Part shown: positions 8,700-17,047 of the stretch, in pieces
Numbering within the stretch: the stretch's first letter is position 1
How the letters are laid out: the number at the start of each line of letters is the position of its first letter
The notes under the pieces: generated by a model
The model's input: only the letters and a program-made list of their open reading frames with translations
What the model was told of the DNA's origin: nothing
Databases searched by the model: none
Translations under genes and position numbers: made by a program
NCBI GenBank assembly: GCA_937927945.1
Contig: CALEYW010000097.1
Location: 1-64,000 of the forward strand
Origin: an uncultured candidate division WPS-2 bacterium
GTDB lineage: Bacteria > Vulcanimicrobiota > Vulcanimicrobiia > Vulcanimicrobiales > Vulcanimicrobiaceae
DNA length: 64,000 nt
Direction of reading: 5' to 3'

Positions 8700-9422
8700 T
8701 TAAAACGGCAACTTACGCTTCTTCGGCTTTGGTTTGGGGGTTCCGGTGCCCGGCTCGGGACTGGGCACGGGTTGTTTGATGATGACGGGTTTGCCTAGGG
8801 CGTCCATGTTCTTCGAATTGAGGTTGTAGTCGAGCGCTTCGGCAGTCAAGGACGACCCGCTGTCGACGGTTTTGACGTGACCCTCGAGGCGGAGCGTTCC
8901 CGACTGGCGATTGAGCGTGCCCTTGTCCGCGACCGCGTTGCGCGCGCCTTGCACGAAGTGCACGTGACCGACGGCCACGTAGATCCTTGCTTTGGAATCG
9001 ACGTCGAGCGAATCACAGGTCAGCGTCGAGGGACCGCCGCCGCTGTATGCGTTGTCCTGGCCGGCCTCGGGCGCGTTGCCGTTGTCGTGCACGACGACGT
9101 TGCCGGTGAGCGTCACGGTTCCGCTCTTGTCGTTGCCTTTCGCGCTGTCGGCGGTGCCGTCGCTGCCCGGTCGCGAAAACGCGACCTTGTGCGGCATGGT
9201 GAAATCGCCGTTGCGCTGGGTGACGATCGTATCGGTCTCGACGCGATAGGAGTTCGAATCGGCCGACGACGCATCGGGCGCGCTCAACGAGGCGGCCGGC
9301 GCCGCGGACGGCGCGGGCGTCGCGACCGGCGCGGGCGTCGCGACCGGTGCGGGCGTGCCGGCTCCCGCGCACGTCGCGAAGAGCGCGATTCCGGCCAGCG
9401 AGGTTCGTACGAGCGAACGCAC
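8700..9422 (-). CDS. LptA/OstA-like periplasmic protein (second copy of a tandem pair)
   Basis: The 240 residues comprise a signal peptide (MRSLVRTSLAGIALFATCAGAG), a repeated APVATPAP linker, then an OstA-type repeat-beta domain (VTLTGNVVVHDNG, LTCDSLDVDSKARIYVAVGHVHFVQG, GTLRLEGHVKTVDSGSSLTAEALDYN), and a Pro/Lys-rich tail. LptA-fold proteins bridge the periplasm for lipopolysaccharide or related glycolipid transport. About half of the domain matches the neighbour at 9428-10114 closely, so the two arose by tandem duplication. The adjacent mreB and the glycosyltransferases elsewhere fit envelope work. The exact lipid cargo is unknown. Confidence 0.8.
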   Translation of the reverse strand: MRSLVRTSLAGIALFATCAGAGTPAPVATPAPVATPAPSAAPAASLSAPDASSADSNSYRVETDTIVTQRNGDFTMPHKVAFSRPGSDGTADSAKGNDKSGTVTLTGNVVVHDNGNAPEAGQDNAYSGGGPSTLTCDSLDVDSKARIYVAVGHVHFVQGARNAVADKGTLNRQSGTLRLEGHVKTVDSGSSLTAEALDYNLNSKNMDALGKPVIIKQPVPSPEPGTGTPKPKPKKRKLPF

Positions 9423-9427
9423 GCGCG

Positions 9428-10114
9428 CTACGGACTCCGCCGCGGTTGCGGGACCGGCGACTTCACCGCGGGCTTCGGCGCGGCGGGCGGCGCCGCCGGA
9501 GCGGTGTCCGCCGGTTTTGTCAGCACGGCCGGACCGCCGTGCACTTCGGCGTCCTTGGTGTTCAAGTTGTAGTCGACGGTGTTTGCGCTGAGCGTCGAGC
9601 CGGCGTCGGTGAGGTGCACGCCGCCTTCGAGGTGCAGCATCCCGGTAGCCCGATTGAGTACGCCGCGGTCGGCGGTCGCGGTACGCGGACCTTGCGCGAA
9701 GTGCACGTGTCCGGTCGCGGTGTAGAGCTTTTGCTTCGAGTCGATCTCGAGGCGATCGCAGGTCAGGGTGGCCATCCCGCTGCCGCCGTATGCGCCGCCG
9801 CCGCCGACTTCCGGCGCATTGCCGGTGTCGTGGACGACGACGTTGCCGATCAGCGTCGCGGTTCCGTTCTTGTAGTTGCCGTCGGCGCGGTCGGCGACCG
9901 CATCGGTGCCGGGCCGGTAGAAACGCACCGAATGCGGCATCGAGAACGCGCCCGTGTTGAGGTTCGAGTTCGTCATGTCCGTCTGGATCTTGTAGTCGCG
10001 CGTCTCGAGGCCGCCGGCAGCGGGCGGCGCGGCGGCAAGCGCGGCCGCCCCGCTCGTCGTCATCGCGACGAGCAGGGAAGCGACGCGGAGCAGCCGAGTC
10101 GTACGGATCATCAC
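9428..10114 (-). CDS. LptA/OstA-like periplasmic protein (first copy of a tandem pair)
   Basis: A 228-residue exported protein with a signal peptide (RVASLLVAMTTSGAAALAAAP) and the same OstA-like domain as its neighbour: GNVVVHDTGNAPEVGG, LTCDRLEIDSKQKLYTATGH, VHFAQGPRTATADRGVLNR and GGVHLTDAGSTLSANTVDYN. The C-terminus is Pro/Ala-rich and ends in a basic PVPQPRRSP tail. It lies six bases before its paralogue and 37 bases after mreB, so all three are probably transcribed together. No LptC or LptB/F/G gene is in the window. Confidence 0.8.
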   Translation of the reverse strand: MMIRTTRLLRVASLLVAMTTSGAAALAAAPPAAGGLETRDYKIQTDMTNSNLNTGAFSMPHSVRFYRPGTDAVADRADGNYKNGTATLIGNVVVHDTGNAPEVGGGGAYGGSGMATLTCDRLEIDSKQKLYTATGHVHFAQGPRTATADRGVLNRATGMLHLEGGVHLTDAGSTLSANTVDYNLNTKDAEVHGGPAVLTKPADTAPAAPPAAPKPAVKSPVPQPRRSP

Positions 10115-10151
10115 ACCTCGAAAACGACGGGACGGTCGAACATCTCTCTGC

Positions 10152-11150
10152 TTAGAGATTCAAAGACCCGTGATAACCGACCCGCTGCCCGGTTCCGATC
10201 GCAACGCAAGACATCGGATCGTCGGCCACGATGACCGGAATTCCCGTGACCTCGCCGAGCAAGGTGTCGAGCCCACGTAAGAGCGCACCGCCGCCGGTCA
10301 GAATCACGCCGCGGTCGATGATATCGGCCGCAAGCTCGGGCGGCGTCTTTTCGAGCACCGCCTTGACCGCTTCGACGATCGCCTGGACCGGCTCCGAGAG
10401 CGCCTCACGCACTTCTTCCGAGGTGATCTTCACCGTCTTCGGCAAACCGTTGATCAGATCGCGGCCGCGAATCTCCATCGCGAGTTCCTGATCGAGACGG
10501 TAGGCGGAGCCGATCTTGATCTTGATCTCCTCGGCGGTGCGTTCGCCGATCATCAAGTTGTACACGCGCCGGATGTGGCGGATGATCGCTTCGTCGAGCT
10601 TGTTGCCGGCGACGCGAATCGACTGCGAGACCACGATGCCGCCGAGCGAGATCACCGCGACGTCGGTCGTACCGCCGCCGATGTCGACGACCATGTTGCC
10701 GGACGGTCCGTCGATCGGTAGGCCGGCGCCGATTGCAGCGGCCATCGGTTCTTCGATGATGTCGACCGACTTCGCCCCGGCGAGTTTGGCCGCGTCGCGC
10801 ACGGCGCGCTCTTCGACCGACGTGATCTCCGCCGGAACGCAGATGACGACCGAGGGTTTCGGGCGGAACAGCGCACTGAGCCAGGACCGGTTGCGCGTGA
10901 CTTTCTTGATGAAATAGCCGAGCATCGCTTCGGTCACTTCGAAGTCCGCGATCACGCCGTCGCGCAGAGGCCGAATGGCTTGAATGTTGCTCGGCGTCTT
11001 GCCGAGCATGAGCCGGGCCTCTTCTCCGACGGCGAGCGTCTTGTTGGTGCGCACGTCTTTTGCAACTACGGAGGGCTCCCGTAAGACGATGCCCTTGCCC
11101 TTGACGTAAACGAGGACGTTGGCGGTACCCAGGTCGATCCCGATATCGAT
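10152..11150 (-). CDS. mreB: Rod-shape-determining actin MreB, with apparent AUC start
   Basis: Bacterial actin that organises lateral wall synthesis at the inner membrane. Motifs: phosphate-1 IGIDLGTANVLVYVKGKGIV, GNMVVDIGGGTTDVAVISLGG and the C-terminal GVILTGGGALLRGLDTLL. With the first full domain included the protein is 332 residues, the normal length. No ATG, GTG or TTG exists in frame between the upstream TGA (near 11,205) and the conserved N-terminus. The best candidate is ATC at 11,148-11,150, with GGGAG eight bases upstream, giving (M)DIGIDLGTAN. The first standard start, GTG at 11,054, would delete the nucleotide-binding phosphate-1 motif. Either a rare AUC start or a base error or mutation of ATG is implied. 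Confidence 0.9.
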   Translation of the reverse strand: MDIGIDLGTANVLVYVKGKGIVLREPSVVAKDVRTNKTLAVGEEARLMLGKTPSNIQAIRPLRDGVIADFEVTEAMLGYFIKKVTRNRSWLSALFRPKPSVVICVPAEITSVEERAVRDAAKLAGAKSVDIIEEPMAAAIGAGLPIDGPSGNMVVDIGGGTTDVAVISLGGIVVSQSIRVAGNKLDEAIIRHIRRVYNLMIGERTAEEIKIKIGSAYRLDQELAMEIRGRDLINGLPKTVKITSEEVREALSEPVQAIVEAVKAVLEKTPPELAADIIDRGVILTGGGALLRGLDTLLGEVTGIPVIVADDPMSCVAIGTGQRVGYHGSLNL

Positions 11151-11253
11151 GACAGTGACTCCCGGACAGGCACCCCCGCGAGCACGCGGCGGCGCCGCTG
11201 ATCAAAACGGCTCTTGGAGGTTCGGCCCGGGGCCAAAGATTCCTGACCCTCGC

Positions 11254-11290
11254 AAAAATGCGCTCCCACCCTGATCCAGGGCGGGAGCGC
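11254..11290 (-). terminator. Intrinsic terminator after the PstS-like gene
   Basis: On the minus strand a 14-base stem with one mismatch (GCGCTCCCGCCCTG / CAGGGTGGGAGCGC) and an ATC/GAT loop is followed at once by ATTTTTG. It lies 15 bases after the PstS-like stop codon and separates that gene from mreB. The remaining bases, 11,151-11,253, would hold the mreB promoter. Confidence 0.85.
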
Positions 11291-11305
11291 CGCCTGGGTC
11301 GCCGT

Positions 11306-12457
11306 TCAGCGCGAGAGGAGGGCGAGGCCCCTCTGGGCTTGGGAGGCGCGCAGCGGGATGTAGACGTTTTGCTTCTGCACGATCGACTGGCCTTGGCGGC
11401 TGAGCACGAACCGCAGGAATTCGTCAATCGCGGGGTTCAGCGGCTTGCCGGGCGCCTTGTTCGTGTTGAAGAAGATCAGCCGGCTGAGCGGGTACGCCGC
11501 GGTCGCGACGTTCTCGTAGGAGGGCGCCAAGAACGGCCCCGCGCTGGTGGGGCCGACGGCGAGCACCTTGACCGGCTCGTCGAGATACGCCAGACCGTCA
11601 TAGCCCAGCGCGTAGCGATCGCCGGCTACCTTTTGGGCGATCGGGAAAACGGTCTTCGAATAGTCGATTCCGTCCCGCCATTCGCCGCGATGCCCGGGCG
11701 TGCTCAGCACTCGTTGGCGGACGAATTCCTCGAAGCCGTTCCACGGTTTGACGCCGACGAGATGCACCGGCTTGTCGGCCCACTCGCCCTTCAGACCGAG
11801 ATCGCCCCACGTCTTGAGAGCCGCTCCCGTACGCGCGTGCGTGCTCGAAAACAGCGCGTCGAGCTGATCGAAGCTGAGCTGCTCGATCGGGTTGTCCTTG
11901 TTGACGATGAAACACACCGCGTCGAGAAATCCGAAGTGGCGATAGCTCCCGCCCGAAACCGGCACGCTCAGCGGGTCGTAGCCGAACTTCGCGTGGAACT
12001 CCGTAATGTCGTCGGGCTTCAGCTCGCGCGAAACGAAGACGAAGTCGATGTTGCCCTTCGCCAGTTCCTTGGCGCCCAGGCTTCCCGCGTAGGGCGGGTC
12101 GACGTCGATCCGCACGTCCAGAAAGTAGCGCTGAAATGCCGCGACCCAATCCTTCGAAAGCACCGCCAGCACGTCCGATGCGGCGGCTTTGAAATGTCCG
12201 TGAAGCTTGACGCCTTTGCGCGGCTGATAGTCGGGCAGGACGGGGTCGAGGGTCGGCTGCAAGACTTCGAGCACCGGGAGATCGCGACCGTCGGTCATGC
12301 CGCGTTTTTTCTCGTCGTCGGTCTGCGGCTTCGCCGGCACCGCGGGCGGCAGCAGCCACTCCACCGATCCCGAACCCGGCGCGGTCACTTGCGCCGAGAC
12401 CCCGCTGAAGAGGACGGCCGTCAACGCTGCGGCCATCGCCGCTACTGCGAGCTTCAT
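11306..12457 (-). CDS. PstS-family phosphate-binding protein
   Basis: A periplasmic solute-binding protein of 383 residues, of the family that feeds phosphate to PstCAB. A signal peptide (MKLAVAAMAAALTAVLFSGVSA) supports the ATG at 12,457. The mature part carries the PstS/PBP-like pattern: VAGDRYALGYDGLAYL, then AAYPLSRLIFFNTNKAPG, and a C-terminal EFLRFVLSRQGQSIVQKQN. Conserved ligand-side segments include GSLGAKELAKGNIDFVFVSR. No permease or ATPase gene is adjacent; the gene stands alone between a terminator and a divergent promoter region. A Pho-box-like repeat 21 bases upstream of the start suggests phosphate-starvation control. Confidence 0.85.
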   Translation of the reverse strand: MKLAVAAMAAALTAVLFSGVSAQVTAPGSGSVEWLLPPAVPAKPQTDDEKKRGMTDGRDLPVLEVLQPTLDPVLPDYQPRKGVKLHGHFKAAASDVLAVLSKDWVAAFQRYFLDVRIDVDPPYAGSLGAKELAKGNIDFVFVSRELKPDDITEFHAKFGYDPLSVPVSGGSYRHFGFLDAVCFIVNKDNPIEQLSFDQLDALFSSTHARTGAALKTWGDLGLKGEWADKPVHLVGVKPWNGFEEFVRQRVLSTPGHRGEWRDGIDYSKTVFPIAQKVAGDRYALGYDGLAYLDEPVKVLAVGPTSAGPFLAPSYENVATAAYPLSRLIFFNTNKAPGKPLNPAIDEFLRFVLSRQGQSIVQKQNVYIPLRASQAQRGLALLSR

Positions 12458-12478
12458 CACCGCTGAATTGTAAGAAGC

Positions 12479-12498
12479 GAACCTTTCGGGAACCTTTC
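12479..12498 (-). promoter_or_regulatory. Pho-box-like direct repeat upstream of the PstS-like gene
   Basis: Read on the gene's strand the site is GAAAGGTTCCCGAAAGGTTC, two GAAAGGTT half-sites with an 11-base period. That spacing is the hallmark of PhoB/PhoP boxes. It lies 21 bases before the ATG, so the transcript leader would be very short. The same arrangement precedes the TonB receptor (two bases differ) and, less perfectly, the divergent propeller gene. Confidence 0.7.
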
Positions 12499-12553
12499 TC
12501 GATCGCTCGCGGCGCGTAATCGGAGGAAAGATTTTCCCGCAGGACGGGGCCCT

Positions 12554-12573
12554 GAAAGCCGCCTGAAAGGTTG
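12554..12573 (+). promoter_or_regulatory. Pho-box-like direct repeat upstream of the beta-propeller gene
   Basis: GAAAGCCGCCTGAAAGGTTG on the gene's strand: two (CT)GAAAG half-sites 11 bases apart. The second half-site is a perfect GAAAGGTT and the first is degenerate. It lies 28 bases before the ATG. The shared region 12,458-12,601 thus holds two similar sites, one for each divergent gene. Confidence 0.55.
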
Positions 12574-12601
12574 CGCGCTCCATACTCGCCGGAGCATCAG
12601 C

Positions 12602-14506
12602 ATGAGCCGAGAAATGGAGAACATCGCCATGCGCATCCGCAACCTGGCGCTATTGCAGGTTGGCCTTCTCACGTGCGGACCGTGGCTGGCGAGCCCCGTC
12701 TTCGCCGCGGAACCGGCATCCCCGAGCCCCAGTGCCGCCCCGTACGCCCAGCATCTCGTCGACCAGATGCTCGCGGCGCACCCGGAAGTCGTCGTACTCG
12801 CCCTTCACGTCACCCCGCCGCACGGCACCGACAACGTCATCGTCGCGTCGAACATCGGCCGTATCGGAAAGAAGGCCGACGCCGACGACTTGCACGTCAT
12901 CAGCACCGGTGAAACCAAACTCGAGGTGAACACGGCCGGTGACCGGTACGAAGTCGAGGAGACGCTGCAAGACGTCTCGGGCTTGACGATCGGCGCGATC
13001 GGCGTCGTCTTCCGCTACACGAAGGGCCAGGACACGAGCCGCTACCAGCAGGTCGCGGCCGAGATCCAAGCGTTCTTCCGCAAGCACGTGTTGAGCGAAG
13101 CCAACCTGGTCGACGCGTATCCGTACAGTACCGACTACTCCCCCGACAACGGCGCACAGCGCCTCGTCGACGCGACGATGGCCCGCCATCCCGAGCTGCT
13201 CGTGCTCGGCATGCACGTCACGCTCCCCGGCCGCGGCAACATCTTCCTCGGCTCGAACATCGGCCGGGTGGGCAAGAAGGCCGACGAAGACGACCTGCGC
13301 GTCGTCAACACCGAGAAGTCGAACTTCGAGATCAGCGCGAACAAAAAGCGCTACGAGGTAGAGCTCGTCCTGGAAGACGCGGCCGGCAAGAACATCGGCG
13401 CGCTCGGCACGGTCTTCCGCTACGCGCCGGGCGACGACAAGACCGTCTTGAACGCGCTAGCGATAACGATTCGCGACGAGATGGCGCACCGGATCCCCAG
13501 CGCCCCGTCGCTGCTGGCGAAGTCCGACGCCCGCCCCGTTGCGATCGCGGCCGCTGCGCCGCTGACCTTGGCCGGTGTGACGAAGCTGCCCGGCTACAAA
13601 GGCGACTTCGACCACTTCGAAGCCGACACCAAGGCGGGAACGCTCTTTCTGGCCGGCGAGGACGGCGCTGCGTTGGAAGTGTTCAGCCTCGGCAGCGGCG
13701 CGTTCGTGCGCAGCATCAAAGGGTACGGCGTCCCGCACAGCCTGCTCTTGATGCCGCAGACCAACGAGCTGCTGGTGATCGACGGCACGAAGCCGTCCCG
13801 TATCCTCAACTCGACGACGCTGGCCGTGAAACGCTCGTTCGCGCTGCCGCCCAGTGCCGACTCGGTCGCCTACGATGCGTCGACGAAGCATCTTTGGGTG
13901 GTGACCGGCGGCAAGGACGTGCCGCAGCTGGACTGCAACCTCATCGAGATCGACCCAGCCACCGGCAAGATCTTCAAGAAGGTTCACTTCGCCGCGAACC
14001 ACGTCGAAGCGCTCGCGGTGGAGCAGAACGGCAACGAGCTCTTCATCAACGTCACCGACAAGAACAAGATGGCGGTGGTCGACAAGAACACCGGCAAGAT
14101 CCTCAAGTGGTGGCCGATCAAAGAGGCCCAAGAGAACGCCGCGGTAGCGTTCGACGAAGAGCATCATCGTCTGTTCGTCGCTACGCGCAAGCCGGGCGTG
14201 CTGGTCGTGATCAACGCCGACACCGGCGCCACCGTGGCGAAGTTCAAGGCCCCGGAGCGTACCGACCAGGTCGTGTGGGATCAGGCGAATCGCCGCGTCT
14301 ACGTGACCGGCGGAGAAGGCTACATCAGCGTGATCGAGCAGACCGACGCCGACCACTATGCTGAGCTCGCCCGCGTACCGAGCGCGCCCGGAGCGAAGAC
14401 GGCGATTCTGGTGCCGTCGCTGAACCGGTTCTACGTCGCGGCTTCGCCCGGTGAAACGAAGACGGGCGGCGCCGTGCTCCGCTTCGACGTGACGCCGCGG
14501 CCCTGA
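12602..14506 (+). CDS. Secreted protein with duplicated N-terminal domain and YVTN-type beta-propeller
   Basis: A 634-residue exported protein. The signal peptide is RNLALLQVGLLTCGPWLASPVFA. Two tandem copies of a domain of about 110 residues follow: the first has VDQMLAAHPEVVVLALHVT and SNIGRIGKKADADDLHV, the second has VDATMARHPELLVLGMHVT and SNIGRVGKKADEDDLRV. I do not recognise this domain. The C-terminal part (about 330-634) is a YncE/YVTN-like propeller (LLVIDGTKPSRI, LFVATRKPGVLVVINADTG, RRVYVTGGEGYISVIEQ). The ATG at 12,602 has GGAG seven bases upstream; the ATG at 12,629 would also give a full signal peptide. A Pho-box-like site upstream and the PstS-like and TonB-receptor neighbours suggest a role in phosphate scavenging, but the activity is unknown. 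Confidence 0.85.
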   Translation: MSREMENIAMRIRNLALLQVGLLTCGPWLASPVFAAEPASPSPSAAPYAQHLVDQMLAAHPEVVVLALHVTPPHGTDNVIVASNIGRIGKKADADDLHVISTGETKLEVNTAGDRYEVEETLQDVSGLTIGAIGVVFRYTKGQDTSRYQQVAAEIQAFFRKHVLSEANLVDAYPYSTDYSPDNGAQRLVDATMARHPELLVLGMHVTLPGRGNIFLGSNIGRVGKKADEDDLRVVNTEKSNFEISANKKRYEVELVLEDAAGKNIGALGTVFRYAPGDDKTVLNALAITIRDEMAHRIPSAPSLLAKSDARPVAIAAAAPLTLAGVTKLPGYKGDFDHFEADTKAGTLFLAGEDGAALEVFSLGSGAFVRSIKGYGVPHSLLLMPQTNELLVIDGTKPSRILNSTTLAVKRSFALPPSADSVAYDASTKHLWVVTGGKDVPQLDCNLIEIDPATGKIFKKVHFAANHVEALAVEQNGNELFINVTDKNKMAVVDKNTGKILKWWPIKEAQENAAVAFDEEHHRLFVATRKPGVLVVINADTGATVAKFKAPERTDQVVWDQANRRVYVTGGEGYISVIEQTDADHYAELARVPSAPGAKTAILVPSLNRFYVAASPGETKTGGAVLRFDVTPRP

Positions 14507-14513
14507 GAACGTT

Positions 14514-14547
14514 CCCGCCGCGCGGCGCTCGAGTCGCCGCCGGCGGG
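14514..14547 (+). terminator. Strong hairpin after the propeller gene
   Basis: CCCGCCG plus GCGGCG pairs with CGCCGC plus CGGCGGG around a CTCGAGT loop, a 13-pair stem with one bulged C. It starts eight bases after the propeller stop codon. No T-run follows, so it may end transcription from either converging gene or act as a Rho-type barrier. The rest of the 302-base convergent gap (14,548-14,808) holds no gene that I can support. Confidence 0.6.
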
Positions 14548-14808
14548 CACTCCGGGACGTTCGCCTCGGAATCGGTGGTACGCGATACCGTACGGGTCGC
14601 GCGCCAAGGCCGCAGGTCCGGATGTTCTTCTCCGGTGACGAGGCCGGCGAACGCTTGTGAGGTGTGATCAGGTAGGCGCTCAGACGCACGTGCCCTTGTC
14701 CGGCACGAAACTCGTTGGCCCACCGTCCCGCCGGAGCTTCGAGCGGAGTGCCGGAGATCCGCAGCACGACCGCCGCGATGGCACCGGCACGCCGCAGCGA
14801 CGCACGCA

Positions 14809-17004
14809 TCACGGCGTCGTTCGAAGGCTCAGTGAGATCGTTCTCGGCGCTGCAACCCCCAAGGCGTTGTTGGCGACGGAACCATAGTAGAGCTTGTCGG
14901 TGAGGTTCTTGACATTCAGGTTGAGGACGACGCCTTTGCCGGCGATCTTCCCGCTGTACGCAACGCCGGCGCTATACGTGGTCACGCTGGGGAGCGTGCC
15001 CTGGTCCTGCGCGTTGAGCTGACGCGAGCCGACGCCCTGCACCCCGGCGGTGAGCGACAATCCCTGGACGGCGCGCGGCCGGTACGTAAGGCCAAGGTTT
15101 CCGCTGAGCTTCGGAATGTTCTCCGGAATCTTCCCATCGATCGTCGGATCGTTCGGAGAATGCTGCGTCGCGTGCATGTACTGCCCGCCCACGTTCACGG
15201 TCAAGCGCGGACCCGCGCTGAACTTCAGCGACGACTCCAACCCTTGAAAATTGTTCGTGCCGTTGAGCGCGAATATTCTCGTGGTGGGGTCGACGGTCGC
15301 GTTCCCGCGGTCGATGTTGAAGTAGCCCAGCTGCAGCGAGAAGTCGCGGCCGCGGGCCGCGCGGAAGCCGAGCTCCTTCTGCGTCGCGGGGGTGGGCGGC
15401 AAGAGCGCGAGGGGGTTCGCCGCGTTGATCGGCGCCAGCGGCGTCTCTTCGAGCGACTTCACGTAGCTGGAGTAGATCGACACGTTTTTTGTGACGTCGA
15501 ACGTGCCGCCGATCGCCGGCGCGAGATACGAGATCCTGCTGTGGGTGCTAGCGGTACCCGCAAGCTGGTCGTCCGCCGCGTAGTTGATCTGGCGAAGACC
15601 GCCGGTGAGGCGCAGCCGTTCGGCGAACACGGCCGAATCGGTGAAGTAATAGTCGTAGTCGGCGCTATGCTGCGGCTGATACAGGATCGGTCCGGTCGGA
15701 AACACCGGAGCGGGCAGGACGAGCGGATTGTAGATATTCTGCACGTTCGTGACCTTGCCGCTCACCGGATTGTTCGCGTCACGTCCGTTGCGCGTGTACC
15801 CGACGGTGAACGCGTTCCGCAGAAAACGGCCCTCCGTTCCCCTGAACTTCAACTCGACGTCTTCGTAGGTGTTGGTCGAGTTCTGGTCGCGAACGAGCGA
15901 CGTCGTTTCCGTGCCGATCCCGGTCACCAGATTGTAGTTGGTGATCTGGTTGACGGTGCGGTGCGCACGATGGGTCGCCGAGCGCCCGACCTCCGTCTGC
16001 AGCGTCATCGCGTCGTTGATCGCGAAGTCGCCGCGCAACGAAAGATTTTGACCGATGCCGACGGATCGGGCCCAATCGCCGGAGAGGAGGTTGTGCGGAT
16101 TGGGGACGTTGGCCAGCGTGACATGGCCGTTCTTGTCCGCTTTGTTCAGCAGGAGGCCGCCCTGCTCGACGATGTTGACCCCGAACTGCTCGAAGTCGAA
16201 ACGAAGCCGCGTTCCCTTCGACGTGTAGTCGGAGGTCAGCGACCCGAGGTAGCGCGTCCCGCCGGCATCGTGGGTGAAGGAGCCGGTGTCGCCGCCGGCG
16301 AGGTTGAGGCGAACGCCGAACTGATTGGCGGATCCGAATTTGCGCCCGATGTCGATTGCGGCGATTTTCTGCCCGAATCCGTTGCCGCTGAGCGAGACGG
16401 CGTTGACCGGTCTCTTCGTGGCGCGCTTGAGCACGTAGTTGATGATGCCGGCCGGGCTGGCAAGCCCGTACTCGAGGGCGCCGGCGCCTTTGAGCACCTG
16501 CACTTGCGCCTTGTCCTCGGTCGAAAGGATGATGTTGTTGACGATCGATAACCCGCCGTCGAGCCGATAGCCCGTCGTGCTGCCGAGTTTGATGCCGCGG
16601 ATCTGAAGATTGTCCGACCCCCCCGCGGAGTTCGCGTCGGCCTGCGTGACGCCCGGAACGTTCTTGATGGCGTCGTACGTGTTCTGCGCGTTCGACGACT
16701 GCAGCTCTTCGTTCGAGATCGTCGTCTTCGTCGCGACGCCGCCCGTTTCGGACGCAGCTCGCACTCGCTGAGCTTCGAGCTCGGCAAGCCGCGCGTTGAT
16801 GGCGCGAATTCTCGCTTCGTTCCGAGGCGTCTGCTCGTTCAACGTCTTGAGCTCGGCCTGCAGCGCTTCGGCTTCCGACGCTCGACCCGGTGCCGCAGCC
16901 GGGGCCGACTTCGGAGATGCCGTCGGGGAGGCAAGTCCCGGCACGGACAATGCAAACGTTGCGACTGCGCAAAGCAGAGCGCTGCAAACGGTTTTCTTGG
17001 ACAC
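14809..17004 (-). CDS. TonB-dependent outer-membrane receptor, siderophore-receptor type
   Basis: About 731 residues. After the signal peptide (CSALLCAVATFALSVPGLA) there is an unusual Ala/Glu-rich coiled coil (AEALQAELKTLNEQTPRNEA). The plug domain follows (NTYDAIKNVPGVTQADANSA, LQIRGIKLGSTTGYRLDGG, VLKGAGALEYGLASPAGIIN). The barrel ends in LNLNVKNLTDKLYYGSV and ISLSLRTTP; the last residue is not the usual aromatic. The GTG at 17,004 is preferred because GAAAGG lies seven bases upstream; the ATG at 17,031 is an alternative. By plug type it resembles ferric-siderophore receptors. The Pho-box-like repeat upstream instead suggests induction by phosphate limitation, so the ligand may be a phosphorus compound. 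No TonB/ExbBD genes are nearby. Confidence 0.92.
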   Translation of the reverse strand: MSKKTVCSALLCAVATFALSVPGLASPTASPKSAPAAAPGRASEAEALQAELKTLNEQTPRNEARIRAINARLAELEAQRVRAASETGGVATKTTISNEELQSSNAQNTYDAIKNVPGVTQADANSAGGSDNLQIRGIKLGSTTGYRLDGGLSIVNNIILSTEDKAQVQVLKGAGALEYGLASPAGIINYVLKRATKRPVNAVSLSGNGFGQKIAAIDIGRKFGSANQFGVRLNLAGGDTGSFTHDAGGTRYLGSLTSDYTSKGTRLRFDFEQFGVNIVEQGGLLLNKADKNGHVTLANVPNPHNLLSGDWARSVGIGQNLSLRGDFAINDAMTLQTEVGRSATHRAHRTVNQITNYNLVTGIGTETTSLVRDQNSTNTYEDVELKFRGTEGRFLRNAFTVGYTRNGRDANNPVSGKVTNVQNIYNPLVLPAPVFPTGPILYQPQHSADYDYYFTDSAVFAERLRLTGGLRQINYAADDQLAGTASTHSRISYLAPAIGGTFDVTKNVSIYSSYVKSLEETPLAPINAANPLALLPPTPATQKELGFRAARGRDFSLQLGYFNIDRGNATVDPTTRIFALNGTNNFQGLESSLKFSAGPRLTVNVGGQYMHATQHSPNDPTIDGKIPENIPKLSGNLGLTYRPRAVQGLSLTAGVQGVGSRQLNAQDQGTLPSVTTYSAGVAYSGKIAGKGVVLNLNVKNLTDKLYYGSVANNALGVAAPRTISLSLRTTP

Positions 17005-17047
17005 GCCGTTACCTTTCGAGGGAAATTTCATTGCATTGTAGGGGACC

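Noticed and set aside
14500..14812. Minus-strand frame starting at GTG 14,812 next to the TonB receptor stop
   Set aside because: It runs on antisense through the propeller gene without motifs. The first 100 codons look mildly protein-like but match nothing that I know.
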